From: Entoloma clypeatum
Lineage: Eukaryota > Basidiomycota > Agaricomycetes > Agaricales > Entolomataceae
Reading direction: 5' to 3'
Assembly: GCA_963565915.1 (NCBI GenBank)
Contig: OY751485.1
Span: forward strand, 2,418,001 to 2,482,000
Length of the DNA stretch: 64,000 bases
The translations under genes were made by a program, and so were the position numbers. Positions 10,372-22,634 of the stretch are shown in pieces (position 1 is the stretch's first letter; every line of letters begins with the position of its first letter). The notes beneath the pieces were generated by a model. It had not been told where the DNA came from, did not search any database, and saw nothing but the letters and a program-made list of their open reading frames with translations.

Positions 10372-13300
10372 ATGACTGCTCGTCGGAACCTTCCTGGTGT
10401 CCCCCCATACGGATATCCACCTACTGACTTATTTACCTTTACAGATCCCTATTTCTCGTCCTATGCCTACCCTGCCCCTGATATCTACAATGACACGCCG
10501 TCCAACATCCCGGCCGGGACACTCCTCCACAAGGGTTTCTACGACTTACTGGCCATGATCCCGACCCCGTCCCCTTCCCGTTTACTCTGGGGCACTCCCT
10601 CCCCCCCTCCACCCCAACCAACTCTCGGAGGCCCTCGTTACGAGAATCTTGTACCAAGTTCCACTCGACCACTTGCACCCCCAAGGGCACTCAAGAAAGG
10701 TCGTAGAATCAGCAAAGACATGGTATCAAAGCCCACAGGCTTCATGTGCGTTTTGTGCTGCTGGTCCGAATCAGGTCCAAATCATGAGTGTAATATCTCT
10801 ACCTTAGACACCTTATTCATGCCTCGGATGCTGATCAGCTGGAGGCTTTACTTACCCGATGGGGGCCTGATGGCTTAGGAAAGCTGGGAGGTCAAAATTT
10901 CTATGCCTATATCACCACCTCACGAACCCTGACATTTTTTCAGATCCACGCTGGGCAAATCCCATAAAGGACGTCGTTCGGCGTAACCTACAAGCCAGGG
11001 CCATCAATGAAGTTGTCAACGCCCTCAATCCGTCCCAAGGGGAGCAGGGTCAAGACGGTCGTGTTCTCCGCGTCGTCAATGGTGTGAGTACCCTCACGTC
11101 CTCGACCCTAACAACTGCTGCCCAGGAGAACGTCATCTTGGAACCTCCTGCCCCAGATGGCCTTCCCGTCAAACCTCAGGGTTATTCGACGTTTCGGTGG
11201 GCTGGGGGTCTCCATGCTCATGCCGAACTTCAGGAGATAGATGAAGATCTCATCGCAGATGTGAGGCATCTCCCGGAAACAGCCCCTGTACCTCGGACAA
11301 TTATACCTTCTTTACATACCTTGGACAAAGCCGTTTCTGCACGCATCTACTTTGAGAATCTCTATTTTCCTATCCTTCAGCAGCCACCGTCCCGCGAACA
11401 AAGAAGACTTGCCATGGAGAAAGATATGACCGACATGCAACTCACTCAGGCACAGAAGGAAGAGCTACGAGCTCGCTGGAGACAGAATGAAACTGACTAT
11501 CTCCGGGAACGTCGTCGCAAAGTGGACGCTAGTGCCTTTGTTAAACTCAAAACTATCGGTCATGGTATGGTTTGTTCTTGACCTATTGGATTGCATGCAA
11601 ACTCAAAGGTCCTCTATCTGTGATAGGTGCATTTGGCGTCGTTTCTTTAGTGAAAGAGCGGTCAACGAGTAACCTGTATGCCATGAAGCAGGTAGATTCT
11701 ATGAATATGTATACCTGTTCAATCCTGATGCGAAGATCACAGCTACGAAAAACAGATATGTTGCGTAAAGGTCAGGAAGGCCATGTCCGCGCCGAACGTG
11801 ATATCCTCAGATCTGCGTCCATGGTGCCGACAGGTGCTGAGTGGATAGTAAGGCTGTATTATAGCTTTCAAGATCGTGACCATCTATACTTGGTAGGATT
11901 CTCAAACTGCGTTCAGAGGTGACTGGTTTAATATCGATTTCATTTCGGCATCATCTAGATCCTTGAATATATGGGCGGTGGGGATCTCCTCAATCTTCTG
12001 ATCGAAAGGGATATCTTCGAAGAAGATTTTACTCGGTTTTATGTTGCCGAGGTGGGGATAATCGCTTCCAGTAATATTTAACTTCATTTACCATTTCTCG
12101 TTGACAGATGATACTTGCTATTGAAGCATGTCACAGACATGGCTTCATTCATCGCGATATTAAACCCGATGTAAGTCTTTGGTTGGACACATGTTTGTTG
12201 CGCGATATATCGATGACACCGTTAGAATTTTCTGTTTGATCCAGAAGGACACATCAAGCTCAGCGACTTCGGTTTAGCGTTCGTGCTTTGCCAGAATTTT
12301 TGATTCAGCTACTAACTTCTCGTGGACAGCACCGATCTACATTGGGCCCACGATACCTCATGTTTGTAGACTTCCATTATCACTGGTTCTACCTTCATGG
12401 TCATTAGATTACGAACAGCAGCGTTTACAGCTCCTACATAAGCATGGCATCGACCTTGAGGTCTCCAACAATGTCTCTGACAATCAACGGACTCGCCGCA
12501 TGAGTCGAAAGGATGTTGAACTACTTATGGGTGGAGAGGGCGGAGGAGGGGTGTTCACTTGGCGCGATAAGAACCGGAGAAAGGTTACTTCATTTGTTCA
12601 TGACCATTCCATTATCGCTGATAGACGTCTTAGCTGGCATACTCTGTGTGCGTAAACTCAGTGAAGACTATTGATATTCGCTCACGCTTGACACGTCAGT
12701 TGCGGGACGAATTCTTACAGTCAGCCGTCTCTGGCTCTCGCCTGAGTTATACTAACCTGTTTCAGTGTCTCCTGAGGTGATTCGCGGGCAGGGCTATTCG
12801 TACTCTTGTGACTGGTGGAGTCTCGGAGTTATCATGTTCGAATGTTTGTATGGGTGAGCACTGGAGGATATCCTATCTTTGCGTTCCTTCGTGACTTGCG
12901 CCACAGATTCCCACCTTTCGTCAGCAATTCCGTAAAGTTTATCCCGTTGAGCCCTTGTACGAATGAGGTTTATTCATGTTTCTGCTGCTAGCGTCACGTT
13001 ACTCGACAGAAGATTTTAAACTGGAAACAATCACTGAAATTCCCGGCTCGTCCCCGTGTATCTCATGAAGGAATCAACTTGATGCAACAACTGCTCTGCG
13101 AGCCCGAGGATCGCTTGGGCTCTCAGTCTTCTGCATCCGTATCCCGACCCGATGCTTTAGTGACACAGGCTCGGAGAAGTATTTTCGTTCCCCCGCATGA
13201 CATCATTGGCACCGGTGGTGCGGACTCCATTAAGGCAAGGTTATGTCTCGTCTATCAGCGGTGCCATCTCAATTCTGGCGTTTCTGTCTCTAGGCTCATC

Positions 13301-13723
13301 CATGGTTCCGGGAGATTGACTGGCTAGAGATCCGTCGTCATGCCGCGCCTTACAAACCAGACCTTCGGAACCCGGAGGATACAAGACACTTTGACGACGA
13401 TATTCCTGCAGAGGTGCGCATCCAAGGCAAAGAGTAAACGGGCATTTGATAATCCGGTCCAGCCTCTGGCTCCTGCAAACGGTGCACCCACTGATGCTAC
13501 TCGGGATCCTATGCTTCTAGATAAGAGGCACGGTGCTGAGATTTTAAATTCACGCAAAGCATTAGCGTTTGCGGGTTTTACCCACAAAAGTCCTCGTGCA
13601 GTGACTTATCTCAGGGCTGATAAAGCCTTTGACTCCCCCAACTACGGGCAGAAGACGCTCAGGGGACGAACAATGGAAAGGGAGCCCCGCAAACTTGGGA
13701 AAGGGCGCGCGATCTCTATGTAA
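10372..13723 (+). CDS. NDR-family AGC kinase with N-terminal CRIB motif
   Basis: Serine/threonine kinase of the NDR/LATS group. First exons: 10372-10745, 10808-10890, 10944-11083, 11126-11564, 11627-11691; more short exons follow. Splicing 10746-10807 creates VSKPTGFIHLIH, which fits the CRIB core S-x-P-x-x-F-x-H-x-x-H of Cdc42/Rac-binding proteins. The NDR Mob-binding region follows ([31 protein letters not shown]). The kinase has AMKQ lysine, [22 protein letters not shown], the long NDR insert before the activation segment ([11 protein letters not shown]), SVCGTNSYMSPE and [12 protein letters not shown]. The C-tail has a hydrophobic motif FAGFTHKSP with the phospho-threonine position kept. 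NDR kinases work with Mob proteins in morphogenesis and septation. The CRIB part is the odd feature. The 3' exon boundaries after 13,200 are less certain. Confidence 0.9.
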
Positions 13724-14708
13724 CGAGACGAATGACTTTTATGAACTGTTATGACCTCGGGTTGTGCAACATCTAATTCATAATACAGTGATATTCACAA
13801 TTTTCCTAGCACATATGCTTGCGAATAAGATTTGGGAAAACGGCTGCACGACAAGCTAATTGCAAGATTGGAGTGAACACTTGAAACGATCGATTCTTGA
13901 AACTTGACCTTGGCCCTGGCTGGGGAAATGCGGAACAAGGAGGTTGTTGGAAATTCATTCTCCTCAGATTGAGTGTGTCTGATATTACGGGAAACTTGCT
14001 GTGGTGAACAGAACCTCTTTTGAGTGTACGGACAACCGAGTTACTGATCAGGTTAGGCCGAGGGCAACTGTAAGCCGGGGCCCTCAACATGAAACACTCT
14101 GCATAACCTCGTGTAAATATCGAAGCTTGTTGGCCAGGAGCCAAGTGAGTCAGGTCTTGATATGCCTTGCAGATTTGAGCCTAGCCCTTGAATCCAATGG
14201 TCATGCATAGTCATGGCTTCCCAACAAAAAAAAAGTCATGGGGTCATTCGGCTTTGCTCGTAAGAGCTCAACTATGTTCCATATCATCAAATTTGATAAC
14301 CCGAGACATGATACTCGAGCATCGCTCGCCAGTTATTAGACGAGACAGGTCGAGCCCGGATAGCATGACTGATCGCGTAGATGTGGGCAGAATTTTTATG
14401 TTTCAGGGAAGGATGGACAACCAGCATCGTTGCAAATCCCTCAGGTTAGCCTTCGTTTACGTCGCCGCAAGGCGTCCACTGAACATGATACGTTTCGGAT
14501 GACAGGGGTAAGATCATCAGGTACAAGCAGGAGGAGACGCGGGTTTGCGACATTGGGTGGTGATGTCGAACAGTGGATCACGAGGTAGTGCTTGATTTAG
14601 TTGAAAGGAATATGATGTCCGAATAAAAAGCAGGATCGAAGTTCATCTCGACGGGTGGTCATTTAATGACCTCATAGTCACAGGGATGCGGCTGACATGG
14701 GTAGAGAT
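13724..14708. other. Intergenic region, kinase to BolA
   Basis: These 985 bp lie between two convergent genes. Small frames occur (e.g. 13806-14144 minus, 14188-14502 plus) but none has a recognisable motif or splice-supported extension. Both terminators should be here. Confidence 0.4.
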
Positions 14709-15275
14709 TTAATTGATGGACTCGCGCCCTGAAACCTCTTGTTCAATATTGGTTTTCAGGGAAAGAGCGTGGACGCCTTGAGCGAGCTCTTTAGACAAGG
14801 CGGAGTAAATGATTCTATGACGTTGTAATGTGTTCTGTAACCGTGTCAGTCATCATTGAGGACGACTTGGGGCAGGTGAAATACAAACCTTGCCGTTGAA
14901 CGATTCAGAAACAATTTGAATGGAAAAATCTGCCATGCAAACATGAGTTTTTCGATCGGGTTCACATGGCTGTATCTAGCCCTACGAGTTTCCTGGTTTC
15001 CCGCAGCGTGCTCTCGCATCGCGGCATGGTGCCGATGTTTCCACGAGTCGTTTGATATCACAAGCAAGGTGGGTTTCAGCAGCAAAATCAACTATGTGTA
15101 ACATTGCTTTAGGAAGAACGGGGGTGCGGAAGACGAATGTCGGAATAACCTTATCACGTATTGAAGTTTCAACAGGTCCTAATTCAGCTCTATCCATCGT
15201 GAACCTGGAATGCCTTCGAAACAGACTTTCGACAGGCCACTTTCTGAGGTGGATGGGGAGACCAGAGGATAACAT
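14709..15275 (-). CDS. BOL1: Mitochondrial BolA-like protein (Bol1 type)
   Basis: Four exons on the minus strand, 15275-15150, 15091-14986, 14929-14889 and 14834-14709, join in frame to 132 residues; the introns are 54-58 bp with GT-AG ends. No single frame shows it, but the spliced product has the BolA fold signature: GPVETSIRDK, then LVISNDSWKHRHHAAM, then THFSIQIVSESFNGK and LQRHRIIYSALSKEL. The histidines in KHRHH and RHR are the BolA positions used with monothiol glutaredoxins to bind an Fe-S cluster. The start ATG (15275) gives a basic leader (LRKWPVESLFRRHSRF) that looks like a mitochondrial targeting peptide; a second Met at 15197 starts exactly before the fold. It is divergent with NAA50, start codons 32 bp apart. 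Confidence 0.9.
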
Positions 15276-15307
15276 GTCACACACGCGTTACGCGCCTCAA
15301 ACGCGAC
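15276..15307. promoter_or_regulatory. 32-bp start-to-start gap with ACGCGT box
   Basis: Only 32 bp separate the BolA and NAA50 start codons. The gap holds ACGCGT at 15283-15288, the core of the MluI cell-cycle box known from yeast and fission yeast, and a second partial ACGCG at 15301. Whether a factor binds here is inference. Confidence 0.45.
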
Positions 15308-15970
15308 ATGTCTTCCAACTCCAGCTTCACGGCATCTCCACGCATTTCATTTACTACTCTTACCCCCAATAACCTTGGGACTGTCAGAAAACTCAACTCC
15401 GTTTTATTTCCGATCCAATATAGCGAGAAATTCTACGAAGGAGTGCTCCTTCCAGAGGTTGAAGATTTTTGCAAACTCGGTAACCAAGTTTTTCTACTTC
15501 TTCGCGATGCATGTGTCATGACACGGTTTTTTTGGTCCTCACCAGTGTATTACAACGATGTTCCCGTGCGCACCCTCACCATCATCTTCCTGACGGTGTA
15601 TATTATCCTCTTTTAAGGTCGGAACAATATGTTGTCGGCTGGAGACTCAAGATGAGGAACTCAGCCTATATTTGATGACTATGGGTGTTCTTGCGGTAAG
15701 CAACTTCCCCTGATATGCTTTGAATCCGGATCTGAGCAAGTTAAGCCATATCGTTCACGACGTTTGGGCTCTAAAAGCCTTGAATTGATCCTAACAGCTG
15801 CCGAATCCAAGCAAAAAATCAGGAGGATCTACCTTCATGTGCAAACATCCAATCAAGATGCAAAAAGATTTTATGAGAGACACGGTTTCAAGGAAGTCGG
15901 TTTGCAAGAAAACTACTACAAGAGAATTACACCACACGATGCATGGATACTTGAAAAGATCCTGCATTGA
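15308..15970 (+). CDS. NAA50: N-alpha-acetyltransferase, NAA50 type (GNAT fold)
   Basis: Small GNAT-fold acetyltransferase; NAA50 acetylates N-termini and associates with the NatA complex on ribosomes. Start ATG at 15308. Exon 1 ends at FCKL; short introns then bring together VYYNDVP, VGTICCRLETQDEELSLYLM, TMGVLA and the last exon KPYRSRRLGSKSLELIL, IYLHVQTSNQDAKRFYERHG and FKEVGLQENYYKRI. The acetyl-CoA loop (R/Q-x-x-G-x-G/A) is present in altered form as RSRRLGSK. YERHGF and YYKR are NAA50-like. One acceptor before KPYRS is ambiguous (CTGAG|CAAG or GAGCAAG|TT). The product is about 165 residues, normal for the family. Confidence 0.85.
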
Positions 15971-16199
15971 GTTCTGCCTTATTGTAGTGAGTTGCTATCC
16001 ACTTGCATAACTCGTCTGAATCTTCACGTAGCACTACACCAATATTCCTCATCCTGTAATTAAAACCATCTCATCACAAAATTATGCCCTCGGAGCGTGT
16101 TAAGTACGTCAAATACTGACATTCTTGGAATGTCATCAAGTCAGTTCAAATGAAGGTACGAGTTGATGTCGACCTCACATATCCTTATTCTTCGGTTGA

Positions 16200-16906
16200 T
16201 CATGGCCATGCGTCATCAGTCTTGCCACATCCTTTGACCAGCTGCGATTTTGTTTTCAGTGTCTTGAAGACAAGATCGAAAGACATCACCAAACCTGGTG
16301 CCTCTTCAGCGCATCCTTTCTTGTGAATGTCTTTCCACACCCTCCGTTGCAAAGGTAAGGCTTCTCTCCCGTGTGAGTCTCTCGATGTCTCTTTAGATCA
16401 TGCTGCCGATTGAATGAAAGCGCGCACAAGTCGCAAGAAAATGGCCGAGAAGATGCCGGAGGAAACTGAGGGGAAATGCTGATTGCTTGAGGTGTTGGGT
16501 AGTGAGAGGATGGGATCATAATGGGCGCAGAACACCACGGTGCTTGGGAATGCGAGCGGGATCGCGCCGGCGCATGACGGGGTTGCAATAGAGGGTGTAT
16601 CTCACAGTATGACGATTTCACAAGCGGGTGCAAATGACTAGAATGTTGGGTGATTTGTGGGCTGCTATTACTGGGGGGGTAATGGGCCGTCGGTTGATTC
16701 ATGGGATGGGAAATTGGAGGTGAATGATAATTTCTTTGATCCACTGCGCCACCTAAGTGATCCTGATTATAGATCGGATGTACTGGGTGAACTAGGAAAT
16801 CCGTATGCTGGTAAGAGCTGGAAGAATAACTGGGTGATACAGTGGGTTCGCGGCCTCCATTCCACATAGCAGGATATGTGTGGTTTTGAGGAGGTCTATC
16901 GGTCAT
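16200..16906 (-). CDS. C2H2/C2HC zinc-finger protein
   Basis: Exons 16906-16295 and 16241-16200 with a 53-bp intron give 217 residues. The N-terminal ~150 residues are Pro/Ser/His/Tyr-rich and disordered-looking. Two zinc fingers lie at the C-terminus: FSCDLCALSFNRQHDLKRHRETH, read as two parts FSCDLCALSF and NRQHDLKRHRETH, then the TGEKPY linker, then YLCNGGCGKTF with TRKDALKRHQ. The intron falls right after this last RHQ; the second exon supplies LVKGCGKTDDAWP and so the final Cys ligand (C-x3-C-x12-H-x5-C), which argues for the splice. Likely a nuclear DNA-binding regulator; targets unknown. The first 91 bp of the gene reappear after the N gap at 23,835. Confidence 0.85.
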
Positions 16907-17763
16907 GGTGGAGAGGTGAGTGATACTTCACCTTATTGCTTCATAAAGGTTTGGATGATATCCCCTGAGCGCGTCACAGGATTCCTAAAGGATGAAAATT
17001 CCGGATCGTTCGCAAATGTCTTTCAACAACGGGAGAGTTGTATCAATCATGAACTGGCAGGAAGAGGACATGGTGCCTGAGCAACAAATCAATGTTAACA
17101 GGATACCTGCAAGCATGCCACCGAAGTGGGTTAGCTCCGTGATATTTCATCTCACTGGATGAACTTGGCCACTGGCCAGGTCAGCGGAAGTCAAAGGTGA
17201 CATCTAAGATCATCAACAGGCACACTCCGGTGAAATTACAGTGACCCACAGGCAACCTGAATTGACATGGTCCTACTCACTTCCATTTAAAGATATTCAT
17301 GGCACAGTGGATGGCTCCAGCAGCAGGCGGTCATCTCACTTTATGAGTAGTCTGCGTGATGTTCGAAGTGCAAGGCATCCACAGATGACACGGGACGGCG
17401 CGACATCTGGGGCAACATTTCCCAGTCGGACGCTCCAAATTTCGCCCTGAACTCTGAAGACTAAACTTGTCATTACTCTGCCTTCATGCCGAACTTCTCA
17501 GGAAGCCAAAGCGGCCCAGACCGTCATCGGGGAACACAATTTTTTATTCACGTCTTCACCGTAACCTCATACAACTAATTTTTCTTCTCTCGCTGTGAGA
17601 GCCCTTTCTTGTTTTCGCCAAAAGATTTTGGGCTGGACATGTAGTCAAGGTACTTACATCAAAGATGTGATCTCCTAAAGGATACATTTGTATGGGTAAT
17701 TATGTTATACAGTAGAACCAAATATGACCATCGTCATTGAGTTGTCGCTCATCGTTATCCTCT
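16907..17763. promoter_or_regulatory. Divergent promoter region, C2H2 gene / DNA ligase
   Basis: 857 bp between divergent start codons. Frames at 16880-17080 and 17241-17450 carry no motif. No clear regulatory site recognised. Confidence 0.4.
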
Positions 17764-20638
17764 ATGCCCAAGCGCCTGATGCCAACTTCAACGTCCGGAA
17801 GGACGAAAAAGCGTCTAAAAACTTCCGCATCCCAGTCGCTCATCCATCACTTCTTCTTTCCCACTGAAGAGGAGAGGGCCAAAACACCGCCAGTACCCTG
17901 GAATCCCAAATCTGAGCTAGGAATCACGAAAATTATGCAAGAAGTTATCGATGTTGATCTGTTAGAGGAACACGAGGCTAGCAGAAGCTCCGAGGACCCC
18001 TCTGCAAGTTCGTCAACGCTCTTCTCTGACTTCGCACTTTCGACGGTCTCCCCCGCACCTGGCGAGACATCGATCTATGATGACCTTTGTCAGGATCCCG
18101 TCATGTACGAACCTCCTTTACAGCCCTGGAGATCTTCGGCCGTACCATACTCTTTCCTCACCCATGCACTTGTAACACTGAGCGGGACACGTTCTCGAAT
18201 CGCAATTATCAACGTTCTAACAAACGCCATTCGGACGATCATTCTGCGCGACCCGACGGCACTGCTCCCTGCGCTGTATCTCATATCGAACACTCTAGCA
18301 CCTCCATATGTCTCTGTTGAACTAGGACTTGGCCCTTCCATCGTCTCGCGTTCTATTCAGTATTTTTCTGGCCTCACTGCCTCTGCTCTTAAGCGGTTGT
18401 ATAACACACATGGCGATGTCGGGGACGTCGCATTTGCTGCGAAGTCCAACTTGCGTACGCTTCTGCCACATCCGCCACTACTCGTCAAAAATGTATACGC
18501 ATCCCTAATGGATATCGCACGTAGTCAAGGCCAAGGTTCTGCAAAGCAAAAGCAAAAAATCGTGGAAAAGTTGCTTCTTTCTGCAACGGGAGAAGAAGTT
18601 CGTTTTTTGACTCGTACACTGACCCAAAACCTTCGGGTCGGCGCCGTCAGGGCCTCTATACTCACAGCGTTATCTCGTGCCATGGTTCTGATTCCGATGT
18701 CTCATTTCAGGAGTGATGATGGACCTTCACATTTCCACGCATCTTCCCAGCTTCTGGCAAAAACCAAACCCCTGTCGACACGAAAGAGTAACCCTGGAGA
18801 CCCCGCACGCGATGAAATTCTCAGCATGTTCGCTGTTGCCGAAGCCCTCGTTAAACGGATCTACGCCCGACATCCCAATTACGACCATATCGTAGAGATT
18901 CTTCTTCAGAGTGGCCTGGACGACTTAGAAGGCAAAGTATACGCCACTATCGGTAGGTGATATCAACTTGCAGATATCGTCTTAATATTCATGCCAATAT
19001 CTAGGTGTTCCATTACATCCAGCTTTGGGTTCCCCCGCACATTCTCTGGATGAGATATATAATCTCTCAGGCGACCGCCCTTTTATGGCGGAGTTCAAGT
19101 ATGATGGTCAACGAGCACAGATACATGCCTCCATCGTCGACGGAAAGACATTGGTTAAAATCTTTTCGCGTCATCTTGAGGACATGACTAGCAAGGTCGA
19201 CCCATAATCTCGTTACATGAACAAGCTGACCCAGAATTATAGTATCCCGACGTTTTATCTCTTGTCAACCTGATGTTTGAGACTCACCTGGAAACCACAT
19301 CCTTCATCCTGGATACGGAGATTGTGGCGATTGATTGTGATGGCAATTTAAAGTCATTTCAAGAATTGTCGGGTCGGCCGCGAAAGGATGCGCAGTCGCA
19401 AAATATCCCGGTATCTGTCTGTGTATTTGCCTTTGATTTGATGTATTTCAATGAGGAGGTAAGTGCTTCAAAAAACATTATTTCTAGTCTGTGTCATCCA
19501 TATCTTCAGATTTTGCTGGGACGCCCTTTTCGCGAAAGGAGGGCAATTCTTCATCACCAGTTCCCCCCCTTCAGTCCAAAAAACCGTTCTATTGCTCGCT
19601 TTGATCATGTCAAAAGCTGTGCCAGTGAACAAGGAAGACGAGCAGTGGAAATATTCTGGGGAAAAGCGATTGAAAGCTGTTGTGAGGGTTTAATGGTGAA
19701 GGTCGGCTGAACAACGTCAAATCTATCCATTAACCATCTCACCTTCACGAAGCTCCTTGATAACGAGCCGGTGTACAAGGGTCGTTCCGGAAAGGCACAG
19801 AAATCGAACAGAAAACAGCTGCCGGCAACGTATGAGCCTGACAAACGAACGTCCGCTTGGTTAAAGCTCAAACGGGATTATGTCTCTGGCTTGGGCGACA
19901 CACTCGATTTAATACCAATTGGTGCTTGGCACGGAAACGGCCGCAAAGCAAGCTGGTGGAGTCCGATATTGTTAGGTCTGTGGCAGCCAGAAACGGGTCG
20001 AGTCGTCGCTGTGTGTAAATGCATGTCAGGTTTGTCAACAACTGGAGACAGAGGCCGTGTCTCATTGTCAAAACTCCTGTTACAGGATTTACAGATGACT
20101 TTTACAAGGTATATTTCATTGCTCTAGCCACATATCTCATTTATGCCGTATCGGTGGCGCAGGAGTTGGCAAAACGTTATCACTTATCGCCGGAGTCAGA
20201 GACCTGTTCTGTTCGACCGCTCTGGGACTGCGATCTTGGTGGTTGGTTGTTCAGCCAGTCTCGTTGCATCTCGGTTGATTCTGAATACAGGACTAAGGCC
20301 GGAGGTCTACTTTAAACCTCATGAAGTTTGGGAGATCCGGGGAGCTGAGTGAGCGCTTGTATCCTTGCCATTAGTATCTGAACCCAAGTTTTCCTAGCAT
20401 AACTGTGAGTCCCGTTTCCGTCGCAGCGAAAGGCCTCGTGTCCAGCTCGAGAGGACTGAGTATTCGATTTCCGCGGTTCCTGCGGACTCGTGGTGACAAG
20501 AATGTCGAACAAGCAAGCACTCCTCAGTTTTTGGTGGATATGTGGAGAAAGCAGCAGAGACCGAAGCAAGATGACGGAGGAGAACTTGATTTCGAGTTCG
20601 AGACAGATACAGAACAAGGATCCTCGGACGTCGACTAG
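17764..20638 (+). CDS. CDC9: ATP-dependent DNA ligase I
   Basis: Seals nicks in replication and repair. First true ATG at 17764. Residues 15-19 (KKRLK) look like a nuclear signal and Q24-SLIHHFF-31 matches the PCNA-interacting PIP box, as in other ligase I proteins. Exon 1 (to 18952) holds the N-terminal DNA-binding domain (LYLISNTLAPPYVSVELGLG, EVRFLTRTLTQNLRVGA). About seven short introns follow. The catalytic lysine motif is FMAEFKYDGQRAQIHA near residue 430 (19084-19128). Later motifs: FILDTEIVAID, VFAFDLMYFNEE, EGLMVK|LLDNEP across an intron, TSAWLKLKRDY, and in the OB domain WWSPILLGLW, GFTDDFYK and EVWEIRGAD, then TVSPVSVAAKGL..GLSIRFPRF. The tail is acidic (ELDFEFETDTEQGSSDVD). All nucleotidyltransferase motifs are present, so it looks functional. 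Confidence 0.93.
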
Positions 20639-20943
20639 TCTTGCTGGTCCTGCTGACTTGATACGACCTTGTAACTTGTTGTACTCATGTAATTTGGAAC
20701 GATCTCGGTAAATAGCTCTCGATTCGCTGAATACCAGTTCAACGAGGTCATGCATATGCTATGCAAAGCTACTCCCGGCGGGTTATCAAGGTGCATGTTA
20801 AGAGGGATTAAGTGCACCCCGGGCCGCCGATTTCCCCTTTTTGGTCATCAAGCATGATTTGAAAGGGTGTCACCGACTCACCGTAGTTACCTTGACCATA
20901 ACGTGGTCGACAACGACGGAGAGTTGTAGCTCACCGAGTCGCC
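20639..20943. promoter_or_regulatory. Ligase-MAPKK intergenic region
   Basis: 305 bp holding the 3' end of the ligase gene and the MAPKK promoter. No recognised element. Confidence 0.35.
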
Positions 20944-22634
20944 ATGCAGCGCCCTCTTGGGCCCCGCAGCATGATAACCAGTCGATCGTCGTCTAATCAT
21001 TCAACCCCGGCCCTCTCAACAATCTCCCAGAAAAGTCCAAAAGCTCTCTCGCCATCGGCTGTCAGTAGATCGCCTGCCCCACCCCTCAGTTTAAGCATCC
21101 CTAGTGCCCCTTCTAGATCCCCTACACCTAATCCACCGCCCCGCTTAGCAATCCCAGAAACAGGCGGTCGAGCAGACTTAGGTGGCGACTCACCGATTTT
21201 CGGAAGCTATTATGGCGGACCGCTCCCCCCCCTCGATATCAATGCTACCAACCGTGCGGAAGACATCACCATTCGTCCCACTCCTCCATCTCTTGATGTT
21301 ACCACTTGTGTGCCAGAAACATCATCGGGCTCCTCAGTCGGCGCCTTTGATGTCAAAGGATTACTGGACAATCTTAACGGTGCGCCCACCGCGTGGTCGG
21401 ACGATGTCCTGGAAGAGATCTCACGTCTCGGTGAGGGCGCTGGCGGCGCGGTCCACAAAGTCAAGGACAAGCGAACTGGCAAGATCATAGCTCGCAAGAC
21501 AATCACCACGCGAGAGGCTCCCATGAAACAGCTTCTCCGCGAATTATCCATCATCTCTTCCACACAACATGTCAACATCATCCAATTCCATGGCGCATAT
21601 ATGTCCCCCTCGTCCAGCGAAGTGAAGATTCTGATGGACTTGTGTGAAGGGGGAAGTTTAGAAACCGTCGGGAAACGCATCAAGGAACGGGGTGCCATCG
21701 TTGGAGAGTTGATTACTGGCCGATTGGCGGAGGGGGTAACACCATTTCGTATCCTGGCCCCTCAGAGGTAACTGATGTATATTTCTAGATTCTACAAGGT
21801 CTTGCTTATCTACACACGAAGAAGACCATCCATAGAGATATCAAGCCATCCAATATACTTCTGTCGCGGGACGGTGTGGTCAAGCTTTGCGACTTTGGGG
21901 TATCCGGCGAACTTGTGGATTCGCTCGCTGGCACGTTTACGGGGACAAGTTTCTACATGGCTGTCAGTGAACAATTCTAGGGGCGATCGATTGTCTGATT
22001 TCTAGTCTTCCACTACCAGCCAGAAAGAATATGTGGACATGAATATACCATACGGTCGGATGTTTGGTCGACAGGAATCACCCTTCTCGAGCTGGTACAA
22101 AATCGTTTTCCATTTCCCAACGACCTCCCGCCTATCGAATTAATGATGTACATCACCACTGGAGAAGTGCGTGTGTAAGGATTCTAAATGTCCTTAAGTT
22201 GACCTATGATAAATGTAGCCCCCTCGACTCGAGGATGAACCCGGTGTGCAGTGGAGCGGTGATATGAAGGACTTCATTAAGCAAACGTTGGTGCTCTGTC
22301 GAATACTGGTAATTGTGCCAGCTGCTGACTCTGAAAACAGCTTAACCGTCGACGCATTCACACGGCCAACCCCCAAGGATATGCTTGCGCATACATGGAT
22401 CGTCAGTGTCATGAAGCAGGAGGTCCAGATGGCAAAATGGATTCGTCAGGTATGGGGATGGCCTAAGCCAGGCCGAAAATCCGATGGGTAAGCCATATTG
22501 AAATTCGTTTCGTGGCTCCATGGCAACTTAGAGCATCGTATAGGGCTATCGTGTCGCGGCCGACTACTGGATCTGGCTCCCGACCATCATCAACCTCAGC
22601 CGACAACCCTCAAAACACAAACTTCGATACTTGA
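20944..22634 (+). CDS. MKK1: MAP kinase kinase, Mkk1/2 (cell-wall integrity) type
   Basis: Dual-specificity kinase that would phosphorylate the Slt2/Mpk1-class MAP kinase. Start ATG 20944. The first ~145 residues are Ser/Pro-rich with short basic patches. Kinase landmarks: [13 protein letters not shown] glycine loop, IIARKTI lysine, [27 protein letters not shown] and [14 protein letters not shown]. The ..[18 protein letters not shown] form is typical of Mkk1/2 rather than Pbs2 or Ste7. Introns are removed at about 21736-21788, 21965-22021 (joining YMA to PERI), 22170-22223, 22286-22340 and 22490-22540. The last exon adds a Ser/Thr-rich tail ending NTNFDT with TGA at 22632-22634. It is 305 bp downstream of the ligase gene in the same direction. 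The second copy is at 27963. Confidence 0.92.
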
